Shown piece by piece: positions 41,074-53,646 of a stretch of 64,000 nt of DNA. The stretch lies in the NCBI GenBank assembly GCA_047967505.1, contig CM106538.1. One strand, 5' to 3'. The stretch is from Dipteris shenzhenensis (taxonomy: Eukaryota > Polypodiophyta > Polypodiopsida > Gleicheniales). Made by a program: the position numbers and the translations under genes. The notes beneath the pieces are model-generated. The model made no database searches and was not told the origin of the DNA. It worked only from the letters and a program-made list of their open reading frames with translations. Positions within the stretch are counted from its first letter, which is position 1; each line of letters opens with the position of its first letter.

Positions 41074-43068
41074 GTCTCCAGAAGACCTCCGAGCTCCAAA
41101 AGGTTCCTACCAACCTAAGATCCATCGACCTTGGGGTCCTATAAAAACCAGTCCCCCCAAGAGTAGGGGGAGAGGGGAGGCAAAGGCTCGAGATAAGGCT
41201 TGTGAGGGGGATCCCTACCTACTATGATACCGCCTGTGTCTACATAGATTAAGGCCTTTAATTCTCAAATAGCATTTGGTAATCGGTGGTGAGACATAGA
41301 CAAATTAATTGAATTTCCAAAGGTGGGTGAATAGAGGCTTTTAGGCAAAAGGATAAAACACAAGGGGAAAAAATAGACAATAACATAGTCGCAACAACAT
41401 ATTATAGTGTTGCGAGATTATGGCTCTTTAAATGGATTTTTGAGTAGGATAATGCCTTGAGAAATGGTCAAATGGTCATAAATTAAATACGCTTAGATCG
41501 CACTTCCCTTGTTCATCCTTGGCATTCATTCATTCATTGATCACTCCCTTTATTTCACAGTACTTCACATTCATTTATTCATTGCTTCATTGATCGTTCC
41601 CTATACTTCACAGTCCCATTTTTGTGATGGAACACATAGCTACTATCATTATTTCAAATTTGTAAAAGCAAAAAAAAGCACGAATAAAAATATGGATATG
41701 AGACACAACAAAGGACCTCCCTACAAATGTCGGGTGGTGTGCTTTTTTACTCCTTTTTTATGGACTTAGTGATTTCTAAAGATTTGTGCCTTCTAAAATT
41801 TGAAGCCCAACAAATACATGAATGAAACTATGCTCATAAGATCTCAGAATTTTTGTAGTCTATATAATATTATGATATGGACTACAACTATACAAACATA
41901 GGTGTTGTCATCCTTTGATCTTGCATCCAACTTGGTTGTCTTTGCTCCCTCACATGGAAAACATGCATTAAAATAGAGAAATGTCGTAAGAATTTAGATT
42001 GAAACTTTAAGCAATTAAGCAATTAAAAATATTTGTATGATAATATATAATATAATTAGTATAACCGTGCATGGTGTGGTTATACTAATAAAAATATTTG
42101 TATGATTAAAAATTTAAGCAATTTTGTATGAACAAGCAATTAAAAATTTTGTATGATAATATAATTAGTCTAACCACACATAGTATTGGTGGCACTTCCC
42201 TCCATAAAGAATTATAATTCAAGGGAATGGGCCCTATCCTCACCATCACGTTTGACAACATCACGAATATTAAAGTTCGGCATCACTAATAAGTCTTATG
42301 AATGGATAAGATACTCACATATTAACTGAATATCAACAGTCGTATTCATATTCCAATTCAAGAAATCAATGTCTTATACAAACCAATCATATAGTTTCCT
42401 TTCACATTTTGAAAACATGGAAAAATAAATTCAAAATAGAAGGCACATTGAAACATGCTATTTGTTATTCTTGAACAAAGCACATTTTAAATTGGACAAA
42501 GGACTTGTAAAATTGAGCTTTTACCATAATTAGTATTCTTTGCGCATAGTTGTTGTATCTTTTCTTTAAGCCTTCGTTCAGTTACAAATGTGTTTTCTGC
42601 ACTTAAGGAGCCCTTTGCTTTTTCTTTGAGTTTAATTAGAGCAAGCTGAAAGACTACATAACTCAAAGATGCCTAGGATCGGAGGTTTACCAAACAACTA
42701 GAACCTAGTAGAAGACTCTTATGAAGAATTTCACAATGGTAGGCTTGATCAAAGACTTCAAAGCTTAATTGACAAACTCTCAGTCTATAATTGATGTTTG
42801 ATCTCCATTTCTTTTCTTCTGTTCTTAGTTATTTTTGTTCGTCTTTACCTCTTGAACAAGTTCTAATGGGAACTTCAGGTTAATATTATCTTGCCTTTTG
42901 AGAGATAATACAAAACACTGTTTTTTGCCGCTTAAAATGTGTTTTCTTTCATAGCCTAGATTTTTGCCTCATTACTACAAAATTATAGTGTCTTGAAATT
43001 ATATTTTCATTCGCTAGAAGGATTTTTGGATTCCCTCCCAAGAGGAAGAAAAAGTCCAAACTTAGGAA
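41074..43068. other. AT-rich intergenic, no gene seen
   Basis: Only short frames occur. It contains a perfect small hairpin at 42055-42089 (ATTAGTATAACC stem) and a repeated ATTCATTCATTGATC.TTCCCT segment near 41527-41602. Minus-strand GGTATCATAGTAGG near 41224-41237 is a weak primer-site lookalike. Confidence 0.5.
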
Positions 43069-43416
43069 ATGCTTGTTAAATGCAACTTTGCTCTTTTTGT
43101 GCATCATGTAGCCTCTCTAGAATCAAAGTCCTCAAATAGACAACTATTGGTGCAAGAGATGTGCATTGTCTATATGATATCAAGATACCCTAGGTTAATG
43201 AAGCTCAGGATCTTGATACTGGCCAAAGAGTATGAACATAACCCATGGCATAGCCTCTTGGGAACTTGCTCAAAGCTTGCTCATAACACTCGATTGGAAA
43301 TTATTTTTGCAAATGTGAAAAATACATTCGAACATTCTACAAACATGAAAAAATACATTCAAAAAAAGAGTCTTGTTAAAACAACATATACGTTATTCTT
43401 GTACGACGATGCTTAA
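43069..43416 (+). other. Unrecognised 115-codon open frame
   Basis: The translation starts MLVKCNFALFVHHVASLESK and contains no domain I recognise. Base composition matches the surrounding AT-rich sequence, and no splice or promoter context supports it. It is probably a chance frame. Confidence 0.15.
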
Positions 43417-43915
43417 ATTCAAATTTGAGAAATAGTACTTGCAAAACCTAGCTTGCTATGTACTAGTTCATTAATAGGTGGAGCGAGTTTTTGGATAAAA
43501 GAAAATATGTGTCTAATTGGCACAAGAAGCCATCAAAATACAAAGGTTCAAGAGCCAAAGATTGAATGTCGACAATCAAATCCAAGCACATAGGAAAATC
43601 AGCATTGATTCGAAGGTTAAACATCCTAATTAGAAAGCAGCTGCTGCTTTACACAAGTCAAGTCGATAAAAGGATTTGTGTATTGAGTTCAGAGCAAGAG
43701 GAAAAAATTGATAGATGACTACCATCGACACACAAAAGTTCAAGGAGCATACAAACTTTTGCTGATTGGTTTGAAGCAGCCCTCAATGGCATATTGAAGC
43801 AATTGAGTGTCTCTAGTGCTTTTGGATCGAGTACTTAGCTGCTGCAAAGAGTTTTGATACAAAGGTTGATTCTAAAGGCTAAGGATCAATAGCACACGAC
43901 CCTGGAAACAAAGTT

Positions 43916-44188
43916 TTAAAGACATATGTGATGACAATAGAACATAGAGGTTTGAAGGATCATTGTTGAAGTCTTTCTTGAGATATTTGTAGAATGAAGA
44001 AGATACAGGGGGGTTCGATCGACTCCCAAAAAAAGAGGCATCGATTTCAAAAAAACAATTACTTTGATGACTCTTCCGAGTCTCTCTCCTTGCTTCTTGG
44101 AAATTAGTATATCATTGAATTGCTTTGTGCCATCCAATGTGAGCATCACAAAGAGATTATCATTGGTGGCCTTAAATAGGCGGGTCAT
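43916..44188 (-). other. Possible decayed coding segment
   Basis: The frame MTRLFKATNDNLFVMLTLDG, then TKQFNDILISKKQGERLGRV and IKVIVFLKSMPLFLGV, looks more protein-like than its neighbours (balanced composition, charged and hydrophobic alternation). I do not recognise it. It may be an exon or a transposon remnant. Confidence 0.25.
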
Positions 44189-45936
44189 TGATCCTCGGTT
44201 CCTAGCGGCACAAGGTCATTAGCCAAGAAAATGGTTCAATTATCGGTCCATGGCCTTCACCGTGGTGGTGAAAGTTACTGTGTTGGCTAACAAGGGCCTA
44301 CAAGCAACCTTTCTATGATGATTTCTTGATTGTGTCCGTTCGCAAGAAAAACCATTGTTGGCTTTCTTTGCCAACCGGGGATGTGCTTGAACTTGTTACT
44401 TGTCCCCTATGGCATAATAATAATCCGGGGCATCTGGATTGGAGTAACCTGGATTGAGAAGGTGTCACAATGCCATATCCCATCAACGAAGAGCTAGAGA
44501 AGATTCGTGTCCGTCAACATGAGAAGAAATAGCAGCCAAGGGTGCAATTCAAAATTTTGGCAACGTTGCATGGTAGAGTGTCAGTGCCTATTGGTAGAGC
44601 AATTAACATGCAGACATCCACATGGTGGGAGGTCCCTCCGAGCTGGCCGACTGACGGGGACGACGACTGAATGATGTGGACATGGTTGCCATGTAGCAGG
44701 CCACCTTTGCCACCACGTACACTCACCGGATTTGGCTCCTAGCGTCGGAGGTTATGGGCTTCAGCATTCGTTGAGTGGGAGGGTTCCATTCCTTACATGT
44801 GTACATACAAAAAGAGATCATGATCTCCATATATCCTCACCCCATGCTTCACTCCATCTCCCCATAGTAGTTTCAAGTAAACCATCATATCACGGTATCC
44901 AACTGCAATCTACCTTCTCAAACTATTCATTGGTAATTATGTTGCCCAAGCTGACCTACCTCTTGATTAACCTTACTGGTGATCATTTCGGACCAGCACT
45001 CCATACCATCACTCCAAGTGTGGGAGATGGTATGGAATTCACAACTTGTTGGTTTTACAAAACAAATCCCAACTACTCAATTCGCAAGGGTAGCTTCCAC
45101 ATCGATGACTCTTATAGAATAAACCATTTGCTGTGATTTCGGCCTGTCATACTCTGCCAGTCTTGTTTAGAATTAACTACGATCGAGAAACAGCCAGATG
45201 AAATCCCTTGCTTTTAATGAAGTCTCAAAATATGACACAATATGTGTTAAAGTATTCCTCTTTTCCTTTAGTAGGCAAAGAAATATTGAGGTTCAGAAAG
45301 AAATGATCAACGTAACTCTTCACAGAGGTTCAAGGACTCTAAAATCATAATTTGCAGAGATGTTCAAACAATAAAGAATCATGAAAACAAACCCACAGAA
45401 TTCCGATAGCCTTGCACCGGGCACTCTTGTAAAAGTCTTATCACAGCATCATCGCACCCAAGAGCACTTGCGATGATAGGTGGGGCACAAGTCGTTTTCA
45501 AGCAAAGGAAGAGCGTGCGGTGTGTAGCTAGGTGAGAGAGATTCACACCACACAGTGAGAGGAGGGAGAGGAAGAAGTGTGTGTGTGATAAGAGAGAGTT
45601 GTAGGAAACAAGAGAGAGAGAGGGTACAACGTCCCGTCTAGTCAATCCACCTGTGCAGCTACAGAGAGAAGGACAAGTGTAAGCTGTGGGTGAGATTCCT
45701 CAGGAAACCTGGCTTTTAGTGTAAAAATACCAGTTAAACTTGAGAAATCCCAATTGGAAAAATCGTATGCCTTTTTTAATAAAGGGTTCAAATGATATGT
45801 CTTTTTTAATAAAGGGTTCAAATGAAAGTCTAAACTTTATTTTAAAGGCACACATGAAAATAGACTTTAATTCAAAGGTTCTAGTATGGATAGTCTTTAA
45901 ATTAAAGGGTAAGTGTGGAACATGCCTTGATTAAAT

Positions 45937-45937
<1 letters not shown>
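44189..45937. other. Intergenic, no gene established
   Basis: Several frames under 135 codons occur on both strands (for example 44732-45136, plus) without recognisable domains. Near 45760-45815 a 35-bp segment (TATGCCTTTTTTAATAAAGG / TATGTCTTTTTTAATAAAGG) is duplicated. Confidence 0.4.
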
Positions 45938-45942
<5 letters not shown>

Positions 45943-45993
<51 letters not shown>

Positions 45994-45998
45994 GTATA

Positions 45999-46034
<36 letters not shown>

Positions 46035-46049
46035 TGTATGTATGTATGT
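45943..46049. repeat. (TA)n and (GTAT)n compound microsatellite
   Basis: Alternating TA runs from about 45943 to 45980 and is followed by TATG/GTAT tetranucleotides to 46049 with one TA-rich interruption. It borders the fold-back elements. Confidence 0.95.
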
Positions 46050-46126
46050 ACAGATATACCCCCCTCCAAAAAACCTATTTGGGGGAACCATTATTCGGCA
46101 ACCTCAATTTGGGGGAACCAGTATTT

Positions 46127-46237
46127 GGGGCATGGAGAGACATTCCCGTCTGGCCCAAAGTTGCGCCTACTCACACCTGAGGCCATCTGGCCTCTTTTTT
46201 CAAAATTTCTGGGGGGGGATGTCTCTCCATGCCCCAA
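46127..46237. mobile_element. Fold-back element copy 1 (deleted form)
   Basis: GGGGCATGGAGAGACATTCC at the left is inverted at the right (GATGTCTCTCCATGCCCC). The inside holds only one inner arm, CCGTCTGGCCCAAAGTTGCG through GGCCATCTGGCC. It is a shortened relative of the copy at 46783-46967. Confidence 0.8.
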
Positions 46238-46279
46238 ATATTGGTTCCCAACAAATAAAACAAAACAAATATGGAAAAA

Positions 46280-46440
46280 TATTAGGCAATCTTGAACCCC
46301 CCCCTCCAAAAAACCTATTTGGGGGAACCACTATTAGGAAACCTTGATTTGGAAAAAGATTAGGCAATATTGAAACCCCATCTCCAAAAAACCTATTTGG
46401 GGGAACCACTATTAGGCAACCTTGATTTGAGGAAACCAGT
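46280..46440. repeat. Repeated flank of the fold-back elements
   Basis: The segment CCAAAAAACCTATTTGGGGG, then AACCACTATTAGG.AACCTTG occurs at about 46065-46107, 46307-46350 and 46383-46425. The elements have been duplicated together with flanking sequence. Confidence 0.8.
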
Positions 46441-46446
46441 ATTTGG

Positions 46447-46733
46447 GACATGGAGAGACAGTCCCCCCACCCCAAAAAGTTTGAAAAAAATGACCAGATG
46501 GCCCCAAGTGTGAGCAGGCGCAACTTGGGGCCAGACGGAGAAAAAATTTTGAAAAAAAATGGCCAAATGGCCCCAAATGTGAGCAGGCATGACTTTGGGC
46601 CAGACGGGGTCCCCGTGACTTTGGGCCAGACGGGGTCCCTGTCTCGCCCAAAGTCGCGCCTACTCACACCTAGGGCCATCTGGCCATTTTTTTTCAAAAT
46701 TTTTTTGGGGGAATGTCTCTCCATGCACCAGTA
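46447..46733. mobile_element. Fold-back element copy 2 (with internal duplication)
   Basis: The left end (GACATGGAGAGACAGTCCCC) and right end (GGGAATGTCTCTCCATGCAC) are inverted. The inner left arm, with GGCC.AATGGCCCCAA.TGTGAGCAGGC, is present twice and faces one right arm, CGCGCCTACTCACACCTAGG. Small direct repeats of GACTTTGGGCCAGACGGGGT occur in the centre. Confidence 0.8.
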
Positions 46734-46782
46734 TTTTCATGAACCACTATTAGGCAACCTTGATTTGGGAGAACCATTATTT

Positions 46783-46967
46783 GGGGCATGGAGAGACATT
46801 CTCCCAAAAAATTTTGAAAAAAAAAGGCTAGATGGCCCTAAGTGTGAGCAGGCACGACTTTGGGCCAGACGAGGACGTTGTCTGGCCCAAAGTCATGCCT
46901 GCTCACACCTAGGGCCATCTGGCCTTCTTTTTTGCAATTTTTTTGGGGGAATGTCTCTCCATGCCCC
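46783..46967. mobile_element. Fold-back element copy 3 (nearly perfect hairpin, 185 bp)
   Basis: The two halves are complementary almost throughout, from GGGGCATGGAGAGACATTCT to AATGTCTCTCCATGCCCC, with a loop of a few bases near 46870-46877. Arms are about 88 bp. Transcription in either direction would give a long hairpin RNA. Confidence 0.88.
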
Positions 46968-47062
46968 AAATAGCGGTTCCCAACAAATAAAATAACAAAA
47001 AGGTGAATTGGGGAAAAATTAAGCAATCTTGACCCCCTAGTTCCAGCCAAGTCCGCAACCAA

Positions 47063-49285
47063 ATATTATGCCTACATGCAGGTGCAGTTGATTTGATCTA
47101 GTAAGTTCTCTTTTCTTCTTCTTTTTTTAACACCGGGAAAAAATAGCCCTGTTTGGAGGCCCATATCTTCTAAATGGTGCAAGATATGAAACTCTCCATC
47201 TAAATCGGGCATGCAAATCCAAGCCAAGAAAACACTTTAGAGTGCCTTTTTTACATCTTCGGGCCAACAACTCTCTCTTACAGACTTTTCCCAAAATCAA
47301 TCATCTTCTCAAACATATTTGCCTTTCCAAAGTGCTCACTCTCAATATGTTGATGAAATTGTGAAAACAGATCATGGAAGCAAAAATATAGTGCAATGAC
47401 CTATGGCCTCACAATGGGTATATATATGTCCCATGCACATCCCTTTCACTTTTGCATGCATATGCATATTATACTCCAAGATTGATTTATTACATAAATT
47501 CAATCATATTTATTTCTTATGTATTATGTCTTCTCTAGTTATTGTTAAACACTAAAACCTATAAGAACAAATGTCACTCTTAAACTTTTAGAGACAATTT
47601 TTCATTATAGATAATTGTTATCTTATACAAGAATCATTGATATTATACATATGTATGCCCCTAATAATCTCATTGTACCTCAATTCAATAGCATGGATAT
47701 GCATGGACATGTTCTATGCTTATGGTACAATTGATCTACCGGTGTTGCTTCTTTTAGATGCTCATATACTTTGGACATGTTCTATGCTTATGGTACAATT
47801 GATCTACGAGTGTTGCTCCTTTTAGATGCTCAAATACTTTTACTTTTGGATGCCAAACATTAGGATATGATATGGATATCATTCATCGGGTCTTGATGGA
47901 TATGTTAACTTTGAACCTTCAAAAGCTTTCCACTTCTTTTAATAAAGAAAATTGAACATTTTTTTCCCACCCTTGTCATGTCCTATCTTCTTACTGAATC
48001 TTTGCATGCTTGATTTCCACATAATTTAAATTTAAAAATGATGCATTGTGTTTATTACATCCAAATTTTTGGTACATTTGAAGAAGATCTTTAAAAAATG
48101 TTATATAATTGACAAAATTTACAAAAGCAAAGTTTTTAAATACATATTTAATTATAATGTCCCCTATAACTTATATTATTCATGAGTCAAAGTTATTAAT
48201 TGAATTAAAAAATCAATCTAGCTTTAAATATAAGCAATACCTAAGAGTAGAATCTTCCCAAAATGTTACTTGGAGTATTCCATCAAAGCATGTATTACTT
48301 GGGGGTTCAAGTTGCCAACTCCCATTCTATGTAAATAATAAATACAAGTGATCACATGCAATTATGTCTGATTGTTTTCAAATGTGATATAATGTCCAAG
48401 AAGTAAATATAACTTCCAAATAGCTACATACATATTTCATATACACAACATAGTACATATTAATTTGTCTCATCCATGCATGAGGTGGTGTAATCTGGCA
48501 CCATTGGGATTTATTAAGTAAATAAAGACTCATATTTAATTGAACCTACATAATCTTTAAAGTAGTACATTTTCAAAGACCATATACCCGTTGATTTAAA
48601 ATCCCAAACACAACACGTATATCTATACCTCATCCACAAGATCCCAAAGACAACCTACTACCTAATATGCCCCATCAGTTGTTTTCAAGACTTACATCTA
48701 CACCTCATCGACAAGATCCCACAAACAACCTAGCTACTCTCATCCATGCACAACCTATTGTTCTTCATCCCTGATTCATGTAGTAATTCAAAGTTGTCCT
48801 GGCTAACTAAATACAACAATTAACCTAAAGTAATACATTCTGAAAGAATTAATATGATAATTTACAGAACAAAATATAGATATCCAATGTGGTATAAAAA
48901 ATTTATTGGTATATTCAATCAAATCATTTTTAGCCAATGTACATGAATGCTTCCATTCAATGAAAGATAGTATTACATCCATGTGCTGATCTTTAACTTT
49001 TTTATCTATAAAAGAAAATAATAATCATTGTAAGGCATGCCGCCCCATTGTGATCGTGAATTCACTTCTCATAGATATTGTAGTAGCAGTGCTTGGCATG
49101 TCCCTAAATGATCAATTTTGATGCATCATGACAATTGCAATAATTAAATCATTAGTATTTCTTTAAAATCATTAACTTAGTAATAGAAATCAGAATATCT
49201 ACAAAATAACTTCAAATCAAACAAAGCGTAGGAATGAAATCAAATATTTATTGTGTCCACTACATCATGATCCATAGGAATCCAT
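47063..49285. other. AT-rich intergenic; 68-bp tandem duplication at 47705-47840
   Basis: No coding signal. GGACATGTTCTATGCTTATG occurs at 47705 and 47773, and the copies continue through GGTACAATTGATCTAC and TTTTAGATGCTCA. The rest is AT-rich with no recognised feature. Confidence 0.55.
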
Positions 49286-49288
49286 TTG

Positions 49289-49289
<1 letters not shown>

Positions 49290-49333
<44 letters not shown>
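49290..49333. repeat. (CT)n microsatellite
   Basis: An uninterrupted CT dinucleotide run of about 42 bp. Confidence 0.95.
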
Positions 49334-49334
<1 letters not shown>

Positions 49335-49479
49335 CACAACATAGTCCTCTTACCCTCGCTCCCATATAAGCCCCTTTTGAGCAATCCCAAAATGAAGTAC
49401 TCCTTCAAAATGTGTCTTACATCTCGTCTAGGGAAAGAGGAGCGCTTCATAAATATGGAAAGAATGGGAGAAAGAAAAG

Positions 49480-49740
49480 AGGAAGAGATTGAGAGGACGA
49501 GGCTAAGAGCAAGAAGAGGTTGTGAGGATGTTGAGAGGAGGCTAAGAATATTGAGAGGGGGAGGATGAGTGGCGGTTGAGAGGAGGAAGCTGAGAGGAGG
49601 CTAAGAGGAGGAAGAGGTTGAGAGGAGGAGGTTGAGGGGAGGTTTAGAGGAGGAGGAGGAGGCTGAGAGGAGGTTGAGAGGAGGAGGAGGCTGAGAGGAG
49701 AAAGAAGCTAGGAGGAAGGTCAGAAGTCAATGGGGATAGT
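49480..49740. repeat. GAGAGGAGG-rich minisatellite
   Basis: Imperfect repeats of GAGAGGAGGCTGAGAGGAGG-type sequence. Pro/Ser/Leu-rich minus-strand frames here are by-products. Confidence 0.8.
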
Positions 49741-49989
49741 TTACGTGGCCTCTTAGGAGGTGTTTGGGGGTTAGGGACACTTTTGGAAATTTTTGAACTT
49801 TTGAAGGGGAAAAAACTTGCGATTTTGTGGGCCCAGGGAGTGAGGGAGAAGGGTAGGGGGACCATGAAAAAGTCAAGGGGGGAGTAAATGCCCCAGGAGG
49901 TGGTGGGGGAAAGAGGAGGTAAGTGGGAGCCTAGTGGGGACCAAGGGACGTCTCTCCACCAATGAGAGGCCGATATGGAATCCTCCATT

Positions 49990-50420
49990 CTTTTAATGCC
50001 CGTACTTTCACATGATGTTCATAGAGAAGGCTATTGAATGGTTCGACCAATATCCAGATCATTATTTCAACACATGAAATGTGTTGAGGGAAGCTTATAA
50101 AGATATTTTAGCATGATTTCAACAAAGAAAAAATGATTTTGAAGCTCAACCAAATCAAGCAAAAGTCAAGAGAGATGGTGTATGACTCTGCTACACAAAT
50201 GAGTTCTCAATAATCAATTGACCACTACGTCCTCAAACAAAATAATGCTTTATTCATAGTTGTTGAGTAGCCTTTCCCAAGGATGCATATTTGAGGAATA
50301 TAAAATTCACAAATCTAATAGGAAAGTCTAACAAATTGTTGCACAAGGCAATTGTAATCCGATAAGGGGTTCATTAGTGAACCCAAAAGAAAGAAAAAGG
50401 TAGCCTTTATGGAAATTTGC
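49990..50420 (+). pseudogene. Highly decayed retrotransposon gag remnant
   Basis: Plus-strand translation across frames shows AIEWFDQYPDHYF, REAYKDILA, FQQRKNDFEAQPNQAKVKRD and a later Lys-rich part. This resembles the capsid region of gypsy-type gag (W...Y..HF..W..L...F...F). Stops are frequent. The family assignment is tentative. Confidence 0.35.
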
Positions 50421-51640
50421 AATAAGCCTCATCCCCAAATCAGATCATGCAAGAGCATCACCTTTATTATCGAATGTGGCTTTGAAAAAAAAAGCATGAT
50501 TAGAAAGAACCAAAGTATTGGACATTGATAGACACCCAAGACTTGCATTCTCATCCTAGACCACTGGAGACTAGGACAAGAGGTGATTTGAACGCTTGCC
50601 TCTCTTTTAGAGATTTAGATTCAAGCCTGAATGTCACCTAACATGTCTTTTAAATAGACTTCCATGCCACCATGTCCATATGGAAGCATTCATCAAAAAT
50701 TGAAAAGAACTAATCAATAAATGACTTAACAGATTATGCAAGGTCTCATGGCAAACATGGAAGCTTCAATGTGTTGGTTGGATTCCTTGTACATATTGTA
50801 AAAAGATAAGGTAAGATAATGGTTCACAAGGATGAGTCTATAATGGATAGATTAATCCACATCCTACTACAACTCCACTATGTAGCTATCAAGGCAAAAG
50901 ATTCATCAAATCCAATCTCTTGCTACTACATCTTCTAAACTTGGAACAAGCATGCCATGCTTCTTGCAATACGTAATCGGCGCTTATCACTTTCTCATAA
51001 CATAGAGGAGGCCTTCATTGAGAAACCTAGATACTTTTATTGAAAAAGTCCTTGGCTAACTCATGGTTTCATCATAAACTAGGGGTTAAGGCATGACTAA
51101 GGCAACATACAAAAGGCATGACTAATGGAGATAGGATATTTGGATGCCCTTCCTACCACCAAATTAAAGAGGGTTCCATCACCTCCTTCAAGATGGATTT
51201 AGCACCTTCTTGATTTATCAAAATACCAAATGACACCCTCCATTTAGAGATGACAAACACACCCATCTGCATAACACAACCTAATGTCTCACAAAGCCCT
51301 AGGACAATGATGAGGACAGCACAATGCAATGCCATCAACCAAATTATGTATGGACCAAAAGCCCAAATATAGTCCAAGAGCCTAGATGGACCAATACACA
51401 TGCCACTTCTACCTACAAAACAAGACATGGAGATCTCTATTTACAAGTTCACATTCTACCAAAGAGATGCGCATCAAAGCATCCACAAGACTAGCAATAT
51501 CGAGATGCACACCAACTCATCATAAGCAAGGGACTACTTTACTTCTTCAAGTATGGCTCATCATAGGAAGGGATTTGTTAAATTACCAATTACCAACCAA
51601 AACCAAAAAATACAATTAAAAGACAATTGCCACACCTTCC
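50421..51640. other. Intergenic, no gene seen
   Basis: AT-rich sequence with short frames only. Nothing recognisable. Confidence 0.45.
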
Positions 51641-51830
51641 CCAATCAAAAGTATAACTCTACATTTGGTAAATAAAGAGGTGCATTCACATAGAAATGAA
51701 GCACCTATCTGCTATATCAACTTATGTGGTCCACCCCAACCAGCATAATTACATTGTCCTTCAAAAGTATAGCTCTACATTTGGTAAATAAAGAGGTGCA
51801 TTCAAAGAGAAATGAAGCAACTATATATAC
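51625..51830. repeat. Tandem duplication, with a third copy at 52680-52830
   Basis: AAAAGTATA.CTCTACATTTG, then GTAAATAAAGAGGTGCATTC, occurs near 51648 and 51766. A third copy, with flanks CAACTTATATGATCCACC and CAACCAGCATAATTACAT, occurs at about 52680-52830. The third copy lies about 1 kb away in the same orientation. Confidence 0.8.
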
Positions 51831-51899
51831 CTTTGTAAGACTAGAATATGTCCAACCATACAAATTTAGAATTTTTGTTGTTCTAAAGTCCAAAAAGCT

Positions 51900-52202
51900 A
51901 CACAAAAATTAAAAGAAAAAATGAAAGAGAAGAAAAAAAAGGTAATAAAACTTTTTTGAATACAAAAGGATGACATACACAACAAGCAAAGCAACACTTA
52001 TGTCATCGTCAACGCCGCCCAAGCATAAGCAGCTATACTCGTTTTCTAAAGACCCGCGGAGTCTCTTGGGCAGACCCAATGCTTACTAAAATACGTCAAA
52101 TAAGAAAAAGAGAAAGAAAACAAGAAAGGAAGAAGAAAGAAAGAAGGTGACTATCAAAAAATAAACAAGCAAATCAAGAAACAAAATCTTCCAAAAAACA
52201 AG

Positions 52203-52253
<51 letters not shown>

Positions 52254-53646
52254 TTTGAGATTGAATCCTTTTGAGAAATTAAGGCAAAGGGCATAAGTTT
52301 TGGCAAAAGAGTTTACTTCTCATAAGACATTCTTAGTAAATTTTTTTGCAAATAAAAACAAACTCATTGGAACATTTGTCCACTTAAGAAATGACAAATT
52401 TCCTATGAAATTTTTAAAAAAGAGTTTCATCTTCTTTAGAAAGATGATTACTTTAATTTGAGCAATTAACGAAAGGGACGACTTCTAGTTTCAAAGCAAC
52501 TTTCTTCAAAATCTTCCCTTTCCATTCTAATAAGACATTTTGAACCCCTAAACTTTCTTCTATTTGCAAAGAAAACTTTGAGATTCCCTTATCAATAACT
52601 TTTAAAAGGAAAGACTCTTTAAAAGAGCACAATCAAAATTTCATGCCTTTCATGAAAAGGTCTCTTGTATAAACTCCACCTCAAAAGTTGCCACACCTTC
52701 CCAACTCAAAAGTATAGCTCGACATTTGGTAAATAAAGAGGCGCATTCAAAGAGAAATGACGCACATATCTCCATGTATCAACTTATATGATCCACCTCA
52801 ACCAGCATAATTACATCGTCCTTCACCTCAACAAAGTTCTACTTGGTCCTCTATCGTTGTGCTTTAATAATAGCAAGAGGGATTTAGGCTTTCCCTTTAT
52901 CTCATGGATCTTTTTTATATTTTGAAAGCCTCAATAGACTTTTCTTACTTTTTCTCACCTAAAGTAGTTTTTTGAGTAATATGCTCAACGCAAATTTTGG
53001 TATCACTGTCATTATTTTTCTTGTAATATTATCCTGCTTATTCCAATTTAAGATTGTGACCTTTATATACATGTCAATACGTTGAAAATATGATTTTTTT
53101 AGAATTACCTTTCAATTTGTCACATAGAAAGAGTCAAATCATGGATATGCTCACTTTGGAACTCTTTGCACCTCTCTACACCATGATCTAAACTTCCAAA
53201 CCAAATTGTTTTGCCTTTGATTTGTCCCTTTCTTTGGGAAAGTATAGCAAGGTAGAAGAGTATGAGGAGGCTCCCAATACACCCCAATTGAAAAAACCAT
53301 TGCACTCAGATAATGATTTCATAAACTATGCTAAATTGAAATGAAAATTAATTCATTGAAAAAGTATGGGTATATTGGTTTTATGATAAACTAGAGTGAC
53401 TAATTGAAACATGAAATTGAATTAAAATTGTCAATACTTTTCCTGCAATAATCTCAGACCGGGGTTGCAAACTTGTTTAATAAAACTTAAAGGGTTTTGA
53501 GCCTGCATAAGCTTGGATACTGTCAAAAGCCACTTTTGCTCTCATAAGATGAACTGGTAAAAGGTCCCAGATTGCTAGCAATCTAATGTGATAACCACTA
53601 GTGCACACTTCATGTTTATACCCAAATCTGTTATCAAATGGACTGG
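51900..53646. other. AT-rich intergenic with a CT run at 52207-52249
   Basis: Apart from the duplicated segment at 52680-52830 and the CT microsatellite, nothing is recognised. A short GC-richer island at 52005-52080 has no identifiable content. Confidence 0.5.

Noticed and set aside
41210-41237. Minus-strand GGTATCATAGTAGG as a copia primer site
   Set aside because: It differs from the initiator-Met complement at several positions and no LTR or gag lies on either side.
52005-52080. Plastid DNA insertion
   Set aside because: A slightly GC-richer stretch looked foreign, but I cannot match it to any plastid gene by eye.
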